DNA from: Phytophthora sp. 'mugwort'
Lineage: Eukaryota > Oomycota > Peronosporomycetes > Peronosporales > Peronosporaceae
Length of the DNA: 64,000 bases
NCBI GenBank assembly: GCA_033558025.1
Contig: JAUCEF010000016.1
Span: forward strand, 682,001-746,000
Direction of reading: 5' to 3'
Part shown: in pieces, positions 21,476 through 30,582 of the stretch
Layout: each line of letters opens with the position of its first letter
Position numbering within the stretch: position 1 is the first letter of the stretch
Made by a program: the position numbers and the translations under genes
The notes under the pieces: generated by a model
Seen by the model: only the letters and a program-made list of their open reading frames with translations
What the model was told of the DNA's origin: nothing
Database searches by the model: none

Positions 21476-21705
21476 CGTAGCGACAATAATGCCACGTAAG
21501 TGAAGATGCGGACACTTTGAAGTAACGACCTGGGAAGTAGTGAAATGAAGTAACATTATATGCTCGGCTAAGTACGACCTACTTCAACTTGCTACCAAAT
21601 CGTTTCGAAACGACTGCGAGTCTAAGGGACGCGTCTAGTGGTGGACAACAGGCACTTGCTCATCGACTCCACCTGTCGATCGCAGAAGGTGGATTTGTCG
21701 TCGCG
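21476..21705. promoter_or_regulatory. Divergent intergenic promoter region between UBAC2-like and myosin genes
   Basis: These 230 bp must hold both start regions. A perfect 14-bp palindrome TCGTTTCGAAACGA lies at 21600-21613, and the sequence ACGACCT occurs twice (near 21525 and 21575). No clear TATA box or oomycete initiator was identified. Confidence 0.5.
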
Positions 21706-24700
21706 ATGCTCGCTCGACGTACGCCGCCGTCGATCTCGACGCGACCACCGAGCTCCAAGACGCTCGGCAAAGGCGTTGACAGCCCCAGTAACAACCAGCA
21801 GCAAAGCAACAACGCCACCCACGCCGGACACCCCGCGCTGCTCGGACAGATCGACGCTGGACACCTCCAAATCGGCACCAAAGTGTGGGTGGCCGACGCC
21901 ACAGTTCTATGGCGCATCGGCGAAGTGCAAGCCATAGCTGGAGACCGAAAGACGACGCAGGTTTATCTTCCGGACGTTGTAGACGACCAGATACAGACTC
22001 TACGCATGGACCAGCTCTTTACTTTTGACGCGTCGCATATTGTGGATCACGCCGATGTGGCACTCATGAACAACATGCACGAGGCGCCACTACTCAACGT
22101 ACTGCGCCAGCGTTTCGAACGCGACGAGATTTACACTTTTACGGCCGATATTTTGCTCTCGATCAATCCGTACAAATCCATCCCTCTATTGTATGACGTT
22201 GTTGGGTTCATGAAGAGCCGACAGGAAGCAGCTACAGCCACCGGAGACGGATCCAACAGTGACAGCAGTGCACCTCCACACTTGTTTTCAATAGCAGAGA
22301 AGGCGTACACAGGCATGAAGGGCGTCGTTTCTGGAGCTGGAAGCCCGCAGTCGATTGTCATTAGTGGTGAGAGTGGCGCAGGCAAGACCGAAGCGTCAAA
22401 ATACATCATGAAATACCTCGCTACTGCTAGTAAACACGTGGCCAGTACCAGTACTGGAAAGGCCGCCACTAGTACAGCAGGTGTACACGAGCAGATCGAG
22501 GAGTGTGTGGTACTCTCCAACTTGATTCTGGAATCGTTTGGCAATGCCAAGACCTCACGCAATGATAATTCCAGTCGATTTGGCAAATACATTCAAATCC
22601 ACTACAGTAGCGAAGGTCGCATGGCAGGTGTATCCATCCGACATTTTTTGCTAGAGAAGACTCGTCTCGTGCGTCCGGAAGCCAATGAACGCAATTATCA
22701 CATCTTTTATCAATTGCTGGCGGGACTTGACACTCTAACGAAGACGTCGATGGATCTTATAGACTTGGATCGACCGTTGCTGCTGCGAAGTGACGTGTGG
22801 AACTACACGTATCTCACCCGTGGAGACTGTGTGGAAGTAGACGGAGTGGATGACGCCACCGAGTTCGAACAACTTCGACGGTGTCTCGGGCAGCTTGGAA
22901 TGGACAGTGCCAGCTTCCAGCGTCCTATGTTTGAGGTGTTGGCAGCTATTCTTCACCTTGGAAACGTGTCTTTCGAGAGTCCGACGACGCAGAAACAGAG
23001 CAATGGCGACGATCATCGACAAGATGAGCCGACCCGTGTTGTATTCCCAGAAAGCGACGCTGGCGTGAACCTGGAGCATGTCGCCATGTTGTTAGGTGTC
23101 GATGCCACCGAGTTTGCCAACAAGATGGTCACTCAGACTACGATTACTGGCCGTGGGAGCATTCTAGAGATTAAACTCACTCCGGAGCAGGCCAAGAATG
23201 CCATGGATGCCTTTTGCAAGTATCTGTACGGCGAGCTTTTCCATCACGTGATCGCACGTATCAATGCTTGTGCCAAGCAACAACCATCTCTAATTCCAAT
23301 GATGACCATCAGCAAGAAGACTCCAAAGTCCCGAGCTCCAAATGGCGCCACTGCACCATCCGTAGTAGCTCCTTTCATCGGAATTCTCGATATCTTCGGT
23401 TTCGAGGTCATGAAGCGCAATAGTCTGGAGCAATTGTGCATCAACTTCACGAACGAGACGCTACAACAACAATTCAACAAGCACGTTTTTGTACTGGAGC
23501 AAGAGCGATACGCTCGCGAAGGTATCGCAGTATCCTCCGTGGAATTCCAGGACAATCAGCGCTGTCTGGACCTTATCCAGAAACCACCTCTCGGTCTGTT
23601 GCCTCTTCTTGAAGAGCAGATGCTCCTTAAACGCAAAACCACAGACAAACAATTGCTCACGATTTACCATGGGAACCACTTGGACAAGCACCCAAGCTAC
23701 GCGAAACCGCGTTTCGAGTGTGACGAGTTCATCATTCGACACTACGCAGGAGACGTCATCTATGATATCCACGACTTTATCGCTAAAAACACGGACAATC
23801 TGCACGAAGATTTATTAGATTTGCTGCGTCGAAGCTCCCAACCGCTTCTGCAAGCCGTGTTCAACACCCCAGCTGCAGTCACACTAGGCGGTGCTGCTAC
23901 TAAGCGAGGAGGTCCCACAACGCCGACAGGAGCAATGCACAAACGGACGCAGAGTGCTTCGCTCACTGGTACGACAACAGTTTCGAGTCGCTTCCGTACG
24001 CAGCTGGCTGAGCTCATGGAGGTTTTGTGGAGTACGACGCCCAGCTACATCAAGTGTATCAAGCCAAACAACTTGAAATTCCCCGCTGGTTTTAGCTGCG
24101 AACTCGTACGCGACCAACTCAGTTACAGCGGTGTGCTCGAAGTGGTACGAATTCGACAGGAAGGGTTCCCGATCCGTAAGCAATTCGGCGTCTTCTATGA
24201 GCTTTTCTGGCCGCTGGTGATCGCAAACTATGGTGTGGCAGCCACAAGAGGCAATAGCAGCAGAACTCGAGAAGCTTGTGAGGCTATTGCTCGCGAGTGG
24301 CTGAAGGATAAGGAACTTGAACGTGAAGAACTGTTGAAGAAAGACGATGACTCACCGGAGGTTGAAAAGGACGAAGAGGCCGACGTGGCACCTCCACGTC
24401 CAAGTGCTCGACAAGTCTTCGCGATGGGCAAGAACGAAATCTTCCTACGCTATGGCCAAATCGAGCGTCTCGAGGGATCATTAGCCACTCTTCGACACGA
24501 AAGCATCGTCATATTGCAGTCGAAACTGGTTCGAGCTCGACTAGCATTCAACAAGTTCCATCTGCTACGTCGAGCGACAGTGAAATGGCAAGCATTATGG
24601 CACATGTGGCTTCAACGCGTCAAATATCTGAAGCAACGGAAGGCAGCAATCCGTCTCCAAGCGCGTCTCCGTACCTTCCAACTCGCCACGTTATTCCAGA

Positions 24701-27459
24701 AGAAGCAACGTGCTGCTACAGTCATGACACGCGCTTCGCGCAAGTACGTCATTCGCTGCAAGTTCCTCCGCTTTGTTAAATCCACACGAGCAGCCATTGA
24801 GATCCAGCGTCATGTTCGAGGCTTTTTGCTTCGTACGGCCGCTGAGCGTGAGCGAAAAACGCGTGCGCGTGCTACGCTGAAGTTACAGTCGTGGCAGCGG
24901 ATGCATGTGCGTCGTCGTCGTTTCCTCGCTCAGCGGCGCGCTACAGTTCGTGTGCAAACAAAATATCGCTCTCGTACTCAGCGTCGCCGCTTCCTGTGCG
25001 AGAGGCAGGCAGCAATTGTGTTGGCAGCTTTTGTACGTCAAGTTTTCCAGCGAAGACGCTTCAAGACACTGAAAACTCGCATTGTGAAAACTCAAGCACT
25101 GGTGCGAAAGTGGGAGGCACGTCGAAGGTTTCTCGCTTTACATTGTGCACTCGTGTGTCTTCAGAGTCGACGGCGTCAACGTGCAGCACGAACGGTTTTT
25201 CTCGCCCGGAAAGCTGCTCTAGCTCGTCTTCAGCACGCGATGATCGGATGGACTACTAGATGTCGATACGTTACGCTCAAGCGAAGCACATGTAGACTGC
25301 AGTATTATGTCACGAGCTGGCTGCTGTGCCGGCAGTTCCAACGCGTGCGTATAATGTCGAGATGTATTCAAAAAGCGTGGCGGTCGCACTATCGACGAGT
25401 GCAGTGGGAAGCAGAGATGGCGAGTGTGTTTGGAAGCTATGGATCTTCAAACGTCGCAGTACGAGGCACTGGAAGTTCGTCGTCGACGTCATGGACCCGT
25501 CACACACGCATGGAAGATTCTGACCGTCGAATGGCCAAGCTACGCAGTCATCCAGATATCTTCTTCGCGCTGCAGCCTCGTGCATTTGGCTACAATTCGT
25601 TGTTTCACGAAGCTGCTTTCTGTGGCGATTTCCACGTTGTCAAGTACATGCTCAATGAACGCTGCGTTAAAGAGCTACTTACACTCAAGAATGGACGAGG
25701 TCTGACTGCCTTCCACGAGGCTTGTGCCTCTGGACAACATGCGATGGTAAAATTCCTAGCACTGCAAATGACGGCGATCTCAAGTACCCGAGCATGTGAA
25801 ACAATTGTGTCGATTCCTCCAGGACAAGCTGCTAAAACTAATGAGCCAGAAGTGAATGGAATCAACGGAGCGACTCCATCAAGCGAGACCACCTACCAGC
25901 AGGAACACGTCGATGCCGCTGTCGAACGGACGGTTGTCTACTGTGGATTCCTTCGTAAACGACGCGAAACTTCGCGTTGGATGCGGCGATATGTAGTACT
26001 GAGTGTGACTGCGGGCAAGCAGGACCGTCCACAGCTCGACTACTATCCGAACGACCGCAATGTGACACTATGTTCACGTCAGATCGACTTGTCCACTGCT
26101 CTACTCAAGACAAGTGTGGACTTGCCTTTTGCTTTTGAGCTCCACTCTCCACAACTACTTGGAGGTCGCAATAAAGAAGGTCGACTGTACTTCGCAGCAT
26201 CGGGCGCACTTGAAATCCAGTGCTGGCTGGCCCACCTGCGCAATATCATCCCTAGCAGCATCGAGTCGCGTGTATTTGCCATGCATCGATCTGCACAAAG
26301 CAACCAGCTTGAGTTCATCGACTTCAAGGCCCGCCAGGACGTCTGCAACCTTCAAAGTTCGTCCTCACGGCTAGAGACACCACTTCATTTGGTCGCTAGC
26401 TGCAGCCTCGTGATTTTAGCGGCAATTGACGATCAAGACGTCACCAATACCGTCAATAAGAGCAGCACCAGTAGCGAGATACTGCTCGACGTTCCCATGA
26501 TCACGATCAGCTCGAATTCTAAGTCCAAGTCACTGCTGGATGCCGAGCTTGAGCTTGTCAAGACGACGCAGTGGCTGCTTGAGAACGGCGCTGACATGAA
26601 TGCAATGACAACGCGACAGGAAACCCCATTGCAGTTAGCTCTACAAGCTGGACACTTAGTATTGGCGAAGCTGTTGCTAGACCGCGGGGCATTAGCGTCG
26701 GGTCTCTCTGAACCGCATTTAATGCTGGTACGATGTTTGAAGGCGGAATTGGCGAAAACTGCCATCACGAGTATCTCTTCTTCTGCGTGCTCATCCATAG
26801 ACGCTTTCCACGCACCTACTGGGACGATGAATGGACTTTTAGCTGCTGGAAATGCTTTCCTGAAGCGACCCAACAAATTAACACGCCGTCTGAGTGCAAG
26901 TGAAGAAGAGCTTCCATTGCTTTTCCTCGTCAAGCAACCAGGTAAAGTGCTCAACAGTTCGTACGTGTCGCTCTTTGTCGAGCTCACGAGGTTGAATGAC
27001 GCGCCATCTATTGGTAATCGACGACCGCGGGTTGTCATCTCGGTCATGGACGGACAGCGAAACCTGGTGGAGATGCGGCAACAAGTGTCTGTGCAACCTG
27101 TGGCTGCATCGAACGCACTGCTCTGGGGCTTTACGTGGCATATGCAGACACCATTGGAGAACTTGCCTCACGGGGCTAGTGTGGTGCTGGAGCTTGCTAC
27201 TACCAGCACGTCCTTAGTATCACCACGGGCCGATGGAGCCACATCCCCAACGCTCGGCGCTAATGTACTCGTTCCTGAGTGCTGGACATACCTCCAAGTC
27301 GATCAACGTACAGCCAACAGTGCGCCAATCACTGCTCAAATGTACAAATACCCCGTGGATCTGTCTTCACAGAACACGTTGCTCCGTGCTGATGCCTTTC
27401 TCTCTGGCGAAATGCTCATCTCTCAAGCTCAAGTACACAAGACAAATAACGCTAGTTAA
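21706..27459 (+). CDS. Unconventional myosin with IQ array, ankyrin repeats and PH domain
   Basis: Single-exon gene of 1917 residues; the first in-frame ATG is 21706. An SH3-like segment (IGTKVWVADATVLWRIGEV) precedes the motor. In the motor, the P-loop GESGAGKTEASKY is at residues 221-233, switch I NDNSSRFGK at 286-294 and switch II DIFGFE at 562-567. The relay LEQLCINFTNETLQQQFNKH follows, then an actin-binding/SH1-type block (SYIKCIKPNN...RDQLSYSGVLEVVRIRQEG, about 780-830). About 930-1230 is a long lever with many degenerate IQ motifs. Ankyrin repeats lie near 1297-1350. A PH domain (VYCGFLRKRRETSRWMRRYV) covers about 1409-1516. A second ankyrin block follows (about 1548-1665; TPLHLVAS, TPLQLALQAGHLVLAKLLLD), then a C-terminal domain of unknown type. 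The motor residues needed for ATP hydrolysis are intact. The PH domain suggests membrane phosphoinositide binding (inference). This layout fits stramenopile-specific myosins; the class cannot be named without a tree. Confidence 0.95.
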   Translation: MLARRTPPSISTRPPSSKTLGKGVDSPSNNQQQSNNATHAGHPALLGQIDAGHLQIGTKVWVADATVLWRIGEVQAIAGDRKTTQVYLPDVVDDQIQTLRMDQLFTFDASHIVDHADVALMNNMHEAPLLNVLRQRFERDEIYTFTADILLSINPYKSIPLLYDVVGFMKSRQEAATATGDGSNSDSSAPPHLFSIAEKAYTGMKGVVSGAGSPQSIVISGESGAGKTEASKYIMKYLATASKHVASTSTGKAATSTAGVHEQIEECVVLSNLILESFGNAKTSRNDNSSRFGKYIQIHYSSEGRMAGVSIRHFLLEKTRLVRPEANERNYHIFYQLLAGLDTLTKTSMDLIDLDRPLLLRSDVWNYTYLTRGDCVEVDGVDDATEFEQLRRCLGQLGMDSASFQRPMFEVLAAILHLGNVSFESPTTQKQSNGDDHRQDEPTRVVFPESDAGVNLEHVAMLLGVDATEFANKMVTQTTITGRGSILEIKLTPEQAKNAMDAFCKYLYGELFHHVIARINACAKQQPSLIPMMTISKKTPKSRAPNGATAPSVVAPFIGILDIFGFEVMKRNSLEQLCINFTNETLQQQFNKHVFVLEQERYAREGIAVSSVEFQDNQRCLDLIQKPPLGLLPLLEEQMLLKRKTTDKQLLTIYHGNHLDKHPSYAKPRFECDEFIIRHYAGDVIYDIHDFIAKNTDNLHEDLLDLLRRSSQPLLQAVFNTPAAVTLGGAATKRGGPTTPTGAMHKRTQSASLTGTTTVSSRFRTQLAELMEVLWSTTPSYIKCIKPNNLKFPAGFSCELVRDQLSYSGVLEVVRIRQEGFPIRKQFGVFYELFWPLVIANYGVAATRGNSSRTREACEAIAREWLKDKELEREELLKKDDDSPEVEKDEEADVAPPRPSARQVFAMGKNEIFLRYGQIERLEGSLATLRHESIVILQSKLVRARLAFNKFHLLRRATVKWQALWHMWLQRVKYLKQRKAAIRLQARLRTFQLATLFQKKQRAATVMTRASRKYVIRCKFLRFVKSTRAAIEIQRHVRGFLLRTAAERERKTRARATLKLQSWQRMHVRRRRFLAQRRATVRVQTKYRSRTQRRRFLCERQAAIVLAAFVRQVFQRRRFKTLKTRIVKTQALVRKWEARRRFLALHCALVCLQSRRRQRAARTVFLARKAALARLQHAMIGWTTRCRYVTLKRSTCRLQYYVTSWLLCRQFQRVRIMSRCIQKAWRSHYRRVQWEAEMASVFGSYGSSNVAVRGTGSSSSTSWTRHTRMEDSDRRMAKLRSHPDIFFALQPRAFGYNSLFHEAAFCGDFHVVKYMLNERCVKELLTLKNGRGLTAFHEACASGQHAMVKFLALQMTAISSTRACETIVSIPPGQAAKTNEPEVNGINGATPSSETTYQQEHVDAAVERTVVYCGFLRKRRETSRWMRRYVVLSVTAGKQDRPQLDYYPNDRNVTLCSRQIDLSTALLKTSVDLPFAFELHSPQLLGGRNKEGRLYFAASGALEIQCWLAHLRNIIPSSIESRVFAMHRSAQSNQLEFIDFKARQDVCNLQSSSSRLETPLHLVASCSLVILAAIDDQDVTNTVNKSSTSSEILLDVPMITISSNSKSKSLLDAELELVKTTQWLLENGADMNAMTTRQETPLQLALQAGHLVLAKLLLDRGALASGLSEPHLMLVRCLKAELAKTAITSISSSACSSIDAFHAPTGTMNGLLAAGNAFLKRPNKLTRRLSASEEELPLLFLVKQPGKVLNSSYVSLFVELTRLNDAPSIGNRRPRVVISVMDGQRNLVEMRQQVSVQPVAASNALLWGFTWHMQTPLENLPHGASVVLELATTSTSLVSPRADGATSPTLGANVLVPECWTYLQVDQRTANSAPITAQMYKYPVDLSSQNTLLRADAFLSGEMLISQAQVHKTNNAS

Positions 27460-27561
27460 AAAAGGAAATATACTTTATCTTCTTGAATATATTACCGAAA
27501 GCTAATAAGAAACTATCAATATGGTATGCAATACAATACGCAAAGAAAAACATGCGTCAAT
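27460..27561. other. 102-bp gap between convergent myosin and RING genes
   Basis: The stops of the two genes face each other across 102 bp of AT-rich sequence, which must hold both polyadenylation regions. Overlapping 3' transcripts are likely (inference). Confidence 0.6.
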
Positions 27562-28422
27562 CTATTGGAACGGGGAAAAGTAAAAGGTGTGGCCATGGGG
27601 ACACATGTACTGGCCAGCTTGGCTACCTGGCGGCATCTGTACGCGTGTGTAGCAAGTGGGGCATTGGCGCATGATGGGCCTGGGTCCCGACGTCATCGCT
27701 CCGGGTCCAGCTCCGTTGAAACTCTGCCTCAGCCCCTGCGAGTTGCCTATGCTCGGGGGCATCCGCAGCTGGAAGAGGTGACCATTGGGGCATTGCAGCG
27801 TACCGCGCGCTGTCGTGCTCACCAGGCAGCGGATGCGGCATGTGGGACACTCGACCACGACGTTGCTCCTCGCAGCCGCCGCTGCCGCCGCCGCCCTGGC
27901 GCGTTCTTGGGCCGTCGGGGTGTGCGCCAGCGACTGCCCACATCCGTCGCAGAACTGTCCTCCTGATCCTCGTTTCCCGCAGTTTGTACCTGTTCACATC
28001 CACAGTTAGACGTCTGTGTCTTATATAGAAGAAACGGGTGCTATCGCCTGGAACTCACAGTACGGGTGAGCCTTGACAAGCCCCTCGGTCTGCTCGGGCC
28101 ACTGCGTCTGCGGCTTGCGGCAAATCGGACACTTATCCGAGTTGGCCTCGTCATGGTTGACGTTCTCCAGCAAGCAGCTAAAGTGGAAGCGGTGGCCACA
28201 CTCGGCCGTGAACAGTGCGCGCCCCAACGCCAACTCGTCCAGGCAGATGACACACTCTTGGGCGTCCTCCATGACCGCCAAGGGGACGTTCGCGTTGCTC
28301 GCTGCGGCGGATGCGGGAGCAGCAGGCGCGGGACTGGGCGTGCTGTTCGCGTATGCGGCGCGGTGCATCGGTCGCCGTCGCTCCTCCACGTCGCTCCAAC
28401 GCCGGACGCGAACCGCAGCCAT
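27562..28422 (-). CDS. RING-H2 / zinc-ribbon protein, probable E3 ubiquitin ligase, two exons
   Basis: Exon 1 is 28422-28059 and exon 2 is 27989-27562. The 69-bp intron (GTGAGT...ACAG) joins in frame to give 263 residues starting MAAVRVRRWSD. After an Ala/Pro-rich linker the RING-H2 reads CVICLDELALG...CGHRFHFSC...CPIC (C3H2C3). The exon junction recreates a zinc ribbon: CTNCGK...FCDGCGQ, two CxxC pairs. Two further Cys/His modules follow, CPTCRIRC...CPNGHLF and CPTCYTRV...CPHGHTFYF. RING-H2 proteins recruit ubiquitin-conjugating enzymes; the substrate is unknown. The combination of one RING with three zinc modules is not one I can name. The start was taken at the ATG before the first conserved block, since an upstream ATG (28530) adds an unrelated hydrophobic leader. 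Confidence 0.86.
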
Positions 28423-28728
28423 CGTGACACTTACTAAATGACGGGAAGAACATGTGTCGCAGTCAGCTACCGGGGCTACTATTGTAATATCGAACTGTAA
28501 AAAAATCCACGCGACTGGAAAATAATGCAAGATTTACTTTATAAGGAATTGAATGTTTTATTTTCCAATTATGGCACCGAATAATATTCAGAACATGAGG
28601 CCGAATGATTTTGGCCAGTGAACAGGCTGTCTACAGCTTCATTCGTAAATTATTTAAGTACGAGACGTATAGAAACTTCACTTTATAATTGGTTGACAGG
28701 AAAACGTTGACGGGAACTCAACGAGCCG
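28423..28728. other. Intergenic; promoter side of the RING gene
   Basis: AT-rich sequence with no recognised gene or repeat. Confidence 0.4.
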
Positions 28729-29290
28729 GAGGAGGCGCAAGTTCATTCGATATTGTCGCCAGGAGGTACCGGCGATTCAACTGCCTACAATGGCTGGGGA
28801 TTGGCCAGGAAGATTGAAAACCTCGCGTTTAGGCGATATTGATGGCGACAATGCATATGTCAATGACAACATACTTCTCACACCGTTTTCAAAACCAAGC
28901 ATTCAACAGGGGCAGTTTTAACTATCATTTGAGCCAAATGCGTATCCGTATCGAGATGACTTTCGGCTTGCTCGTCCACAAATGGAGAGTTTTTCGAGCG
29001 TCACTGCAAATCGACTTTATAAACGTCTCCCAATTCTGATGGTTGGCTCTGTCCTGCACAATTGATGCGCCTTACCGAAGGCCCCTCGTACGACCCGCAG
29101 TATTCTTGTTGAAGCCGTATCGGAAGTGCGTCAAACCTAGAATGGCCCGGACGACTCTGCGCACAGATCGCTTGCGGAACGCCAGAAAGCGAAAATCCCC
29201 CTCTTACTCTAGGCAACAACGACACCGAGCTAATCCGCAACGCCATCTTGGAAAAGCTGCGAGCCAATACCTAAAAGAGGCATCTTAGCA
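28729..29290 (+). pseudogene. PIF/Harbinger transposase (DDE_Tnp_4) 3' fragment
   Basis: Plus-strand pieces in changing frames follow the C-terminal half of a Harbinger transposase: TAYNGWGLARKIENLAF, DGDNAYVNDNILLTPFS (around the second catalytic Asp), LSQMRIRIEMTFGLLVHKWR (around the third acidic residue) and MVGSVLHN. The front half with the first catalytic Asp is missing, and several shifts and stops are present. A dead fragment. Confidence 0.8.
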
Positions 29291-30382
29291 ACGTCACGAG
29301 TCAAGAAGTCCAAGGCAGCGAAAACAAGAGGCAGCGTGCGTCGTGAGCGCTTAATATAACTAGATTAATAGGAGTCGCTTCGTTAATTCAATCAAAATAT
29401 TTCTCAATTTCAAGTTGTCTGTGTATTGCTCAAAAAAAAAAGGGGGGGGGCGAAGGCAAACGTCACCACAGAAATCCCAGCCAGCTAAACGATCAGGGTA
29501 AACTTTCCTCGTCCGAGCCGTCTTCCTTTTCCGAGCGTTCGAGTTCGTGGACACGTTGTAGAGCTCGTTTGGCCGCACGAGAGGTATTGAAATTGATCGC
29601 GGGGATCCTCCAATCCACGGAGAAAAATCTCTTCCCGACAGCACCAGCTTCTTGCAGCGCAATAATTGACGACAGGTTCTCGTCGTAATTCCCTGGTACG
29701 TGTTCGTTTTTCCTTCAGTCGGGCGACAATGTGGTGAGGCTTGGTGAAGCAGTCGAGAATCTCCGACATGCTGCGAGGCGCCTGCGGGCAAGTGGTAACT
29801 AAGAATCTTGTTGCGTATTCTTGGTCGTGTTAGCATGTGAAGATGATATCCGTAAGTTCTTGCATTGTCGCCCGTTAGTCAGCTTCTGCTTTTCTTTGCG
29901 TCTTTGTCGCTTTATCTTGGCCCACTTCAATCCCCATTTCGTTGAGTCGAGCTATGCCGCCTCGGGAATCCCGCCACGCACGAAGCTCACGACATTTATT
30001 TTAGTATATATTCCCATATCATCAGGACTCCGACCGTCGCCGCATTTCCGACTAGCATCCGACCATATCGCAGAATTTTATATCGCACCAAGTTGTAGAG
30101 GCTTTCGTAAAATGACATACAGCCCGCAAAAAATCCCCTCGCAAATGACTGGCTCATTGATAGGTGGCAGGCGTAATTACATCTTGCAAATGACTGGCAC
30201 ACGTGCAATTTTGACTGCGACATTTTGCCTGCGACCTCAGTGATCGATTGACCACCTGGCCTGGTAAATTGAGGGGTTGTGCCCATGGCACTTCTAAGAG
30301 GGTTGTCGCTTCCACAAAGAACCGTGGTCGTTAATTCCCCGTCGATCCTCCAGCTGAGTATCCCCTGCGATGTTGTTGTCTA
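29291..30382. other. Repeat-rich stretch, no gene recognised
   Basis: It contains a run of A followed by a run of G near 29431-29450. A minus-strand open frame (29360-29836) has no signature I know. The rest contains only short frames. Confidence 0.35.
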
Positions 30383-30395
30383 CCCCCCCCCCCCC
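30383..30395 (+). repeat. C13 homopolymer directly before a tRNA-like sequence
   Basis: Thirteen C abut the 5' end of the tRNA-like element at 30396. A C13 run also precedes the one at 36670, and a shorter run precedes the one at 39772. Confidence 0.8.
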
Positions 30396-30460
30396 ACTGA
30401 TGTAGCTCAATGGAAGAGCTCCCGAAAGGGAAGGAGGTGGTTCGATTCCACCCACCGGTA
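30396..30460 (+). other. tRNA-like element A, degenerate
   Basis: The A box TAGCTCAATGG, D-stem GCTC/GAGC, T-arm GGTGG-TTCGATT-CCACC with a perfect B box (GGTTCGATTCC), and a 6/7 acceptor pairing (ACTGATG with CACCGGT) are all present. Only 16 nt lie between D- and T-arms, so no proper anticodon arm can form. It lies about 125 bp beyond the 3' end of Crypton copy 1. Confidence 0.5.
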
Positions 30461-30582
30461 AATTTCTCTATACTCTATTGACTGGGGGCAGACCTCCAAG
30501 CGAGCGACATCTACGGAAGCACCGACCACAAGGATACAGGTGAATACGGCGTGTTGTATTACAGAAGCGGCCTGAGTGTGCC

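Noticed and set aside
21589..21705. 39-codon N-terminal extension of the myosin
   Set aside because: It opens with TTG, not ATG; the first in-frame ATG is 21706.
30396..30460. Functional tRNA gene
   Set aside because: Only 16 nt between D- and T-arms; no anticodon arm can form.
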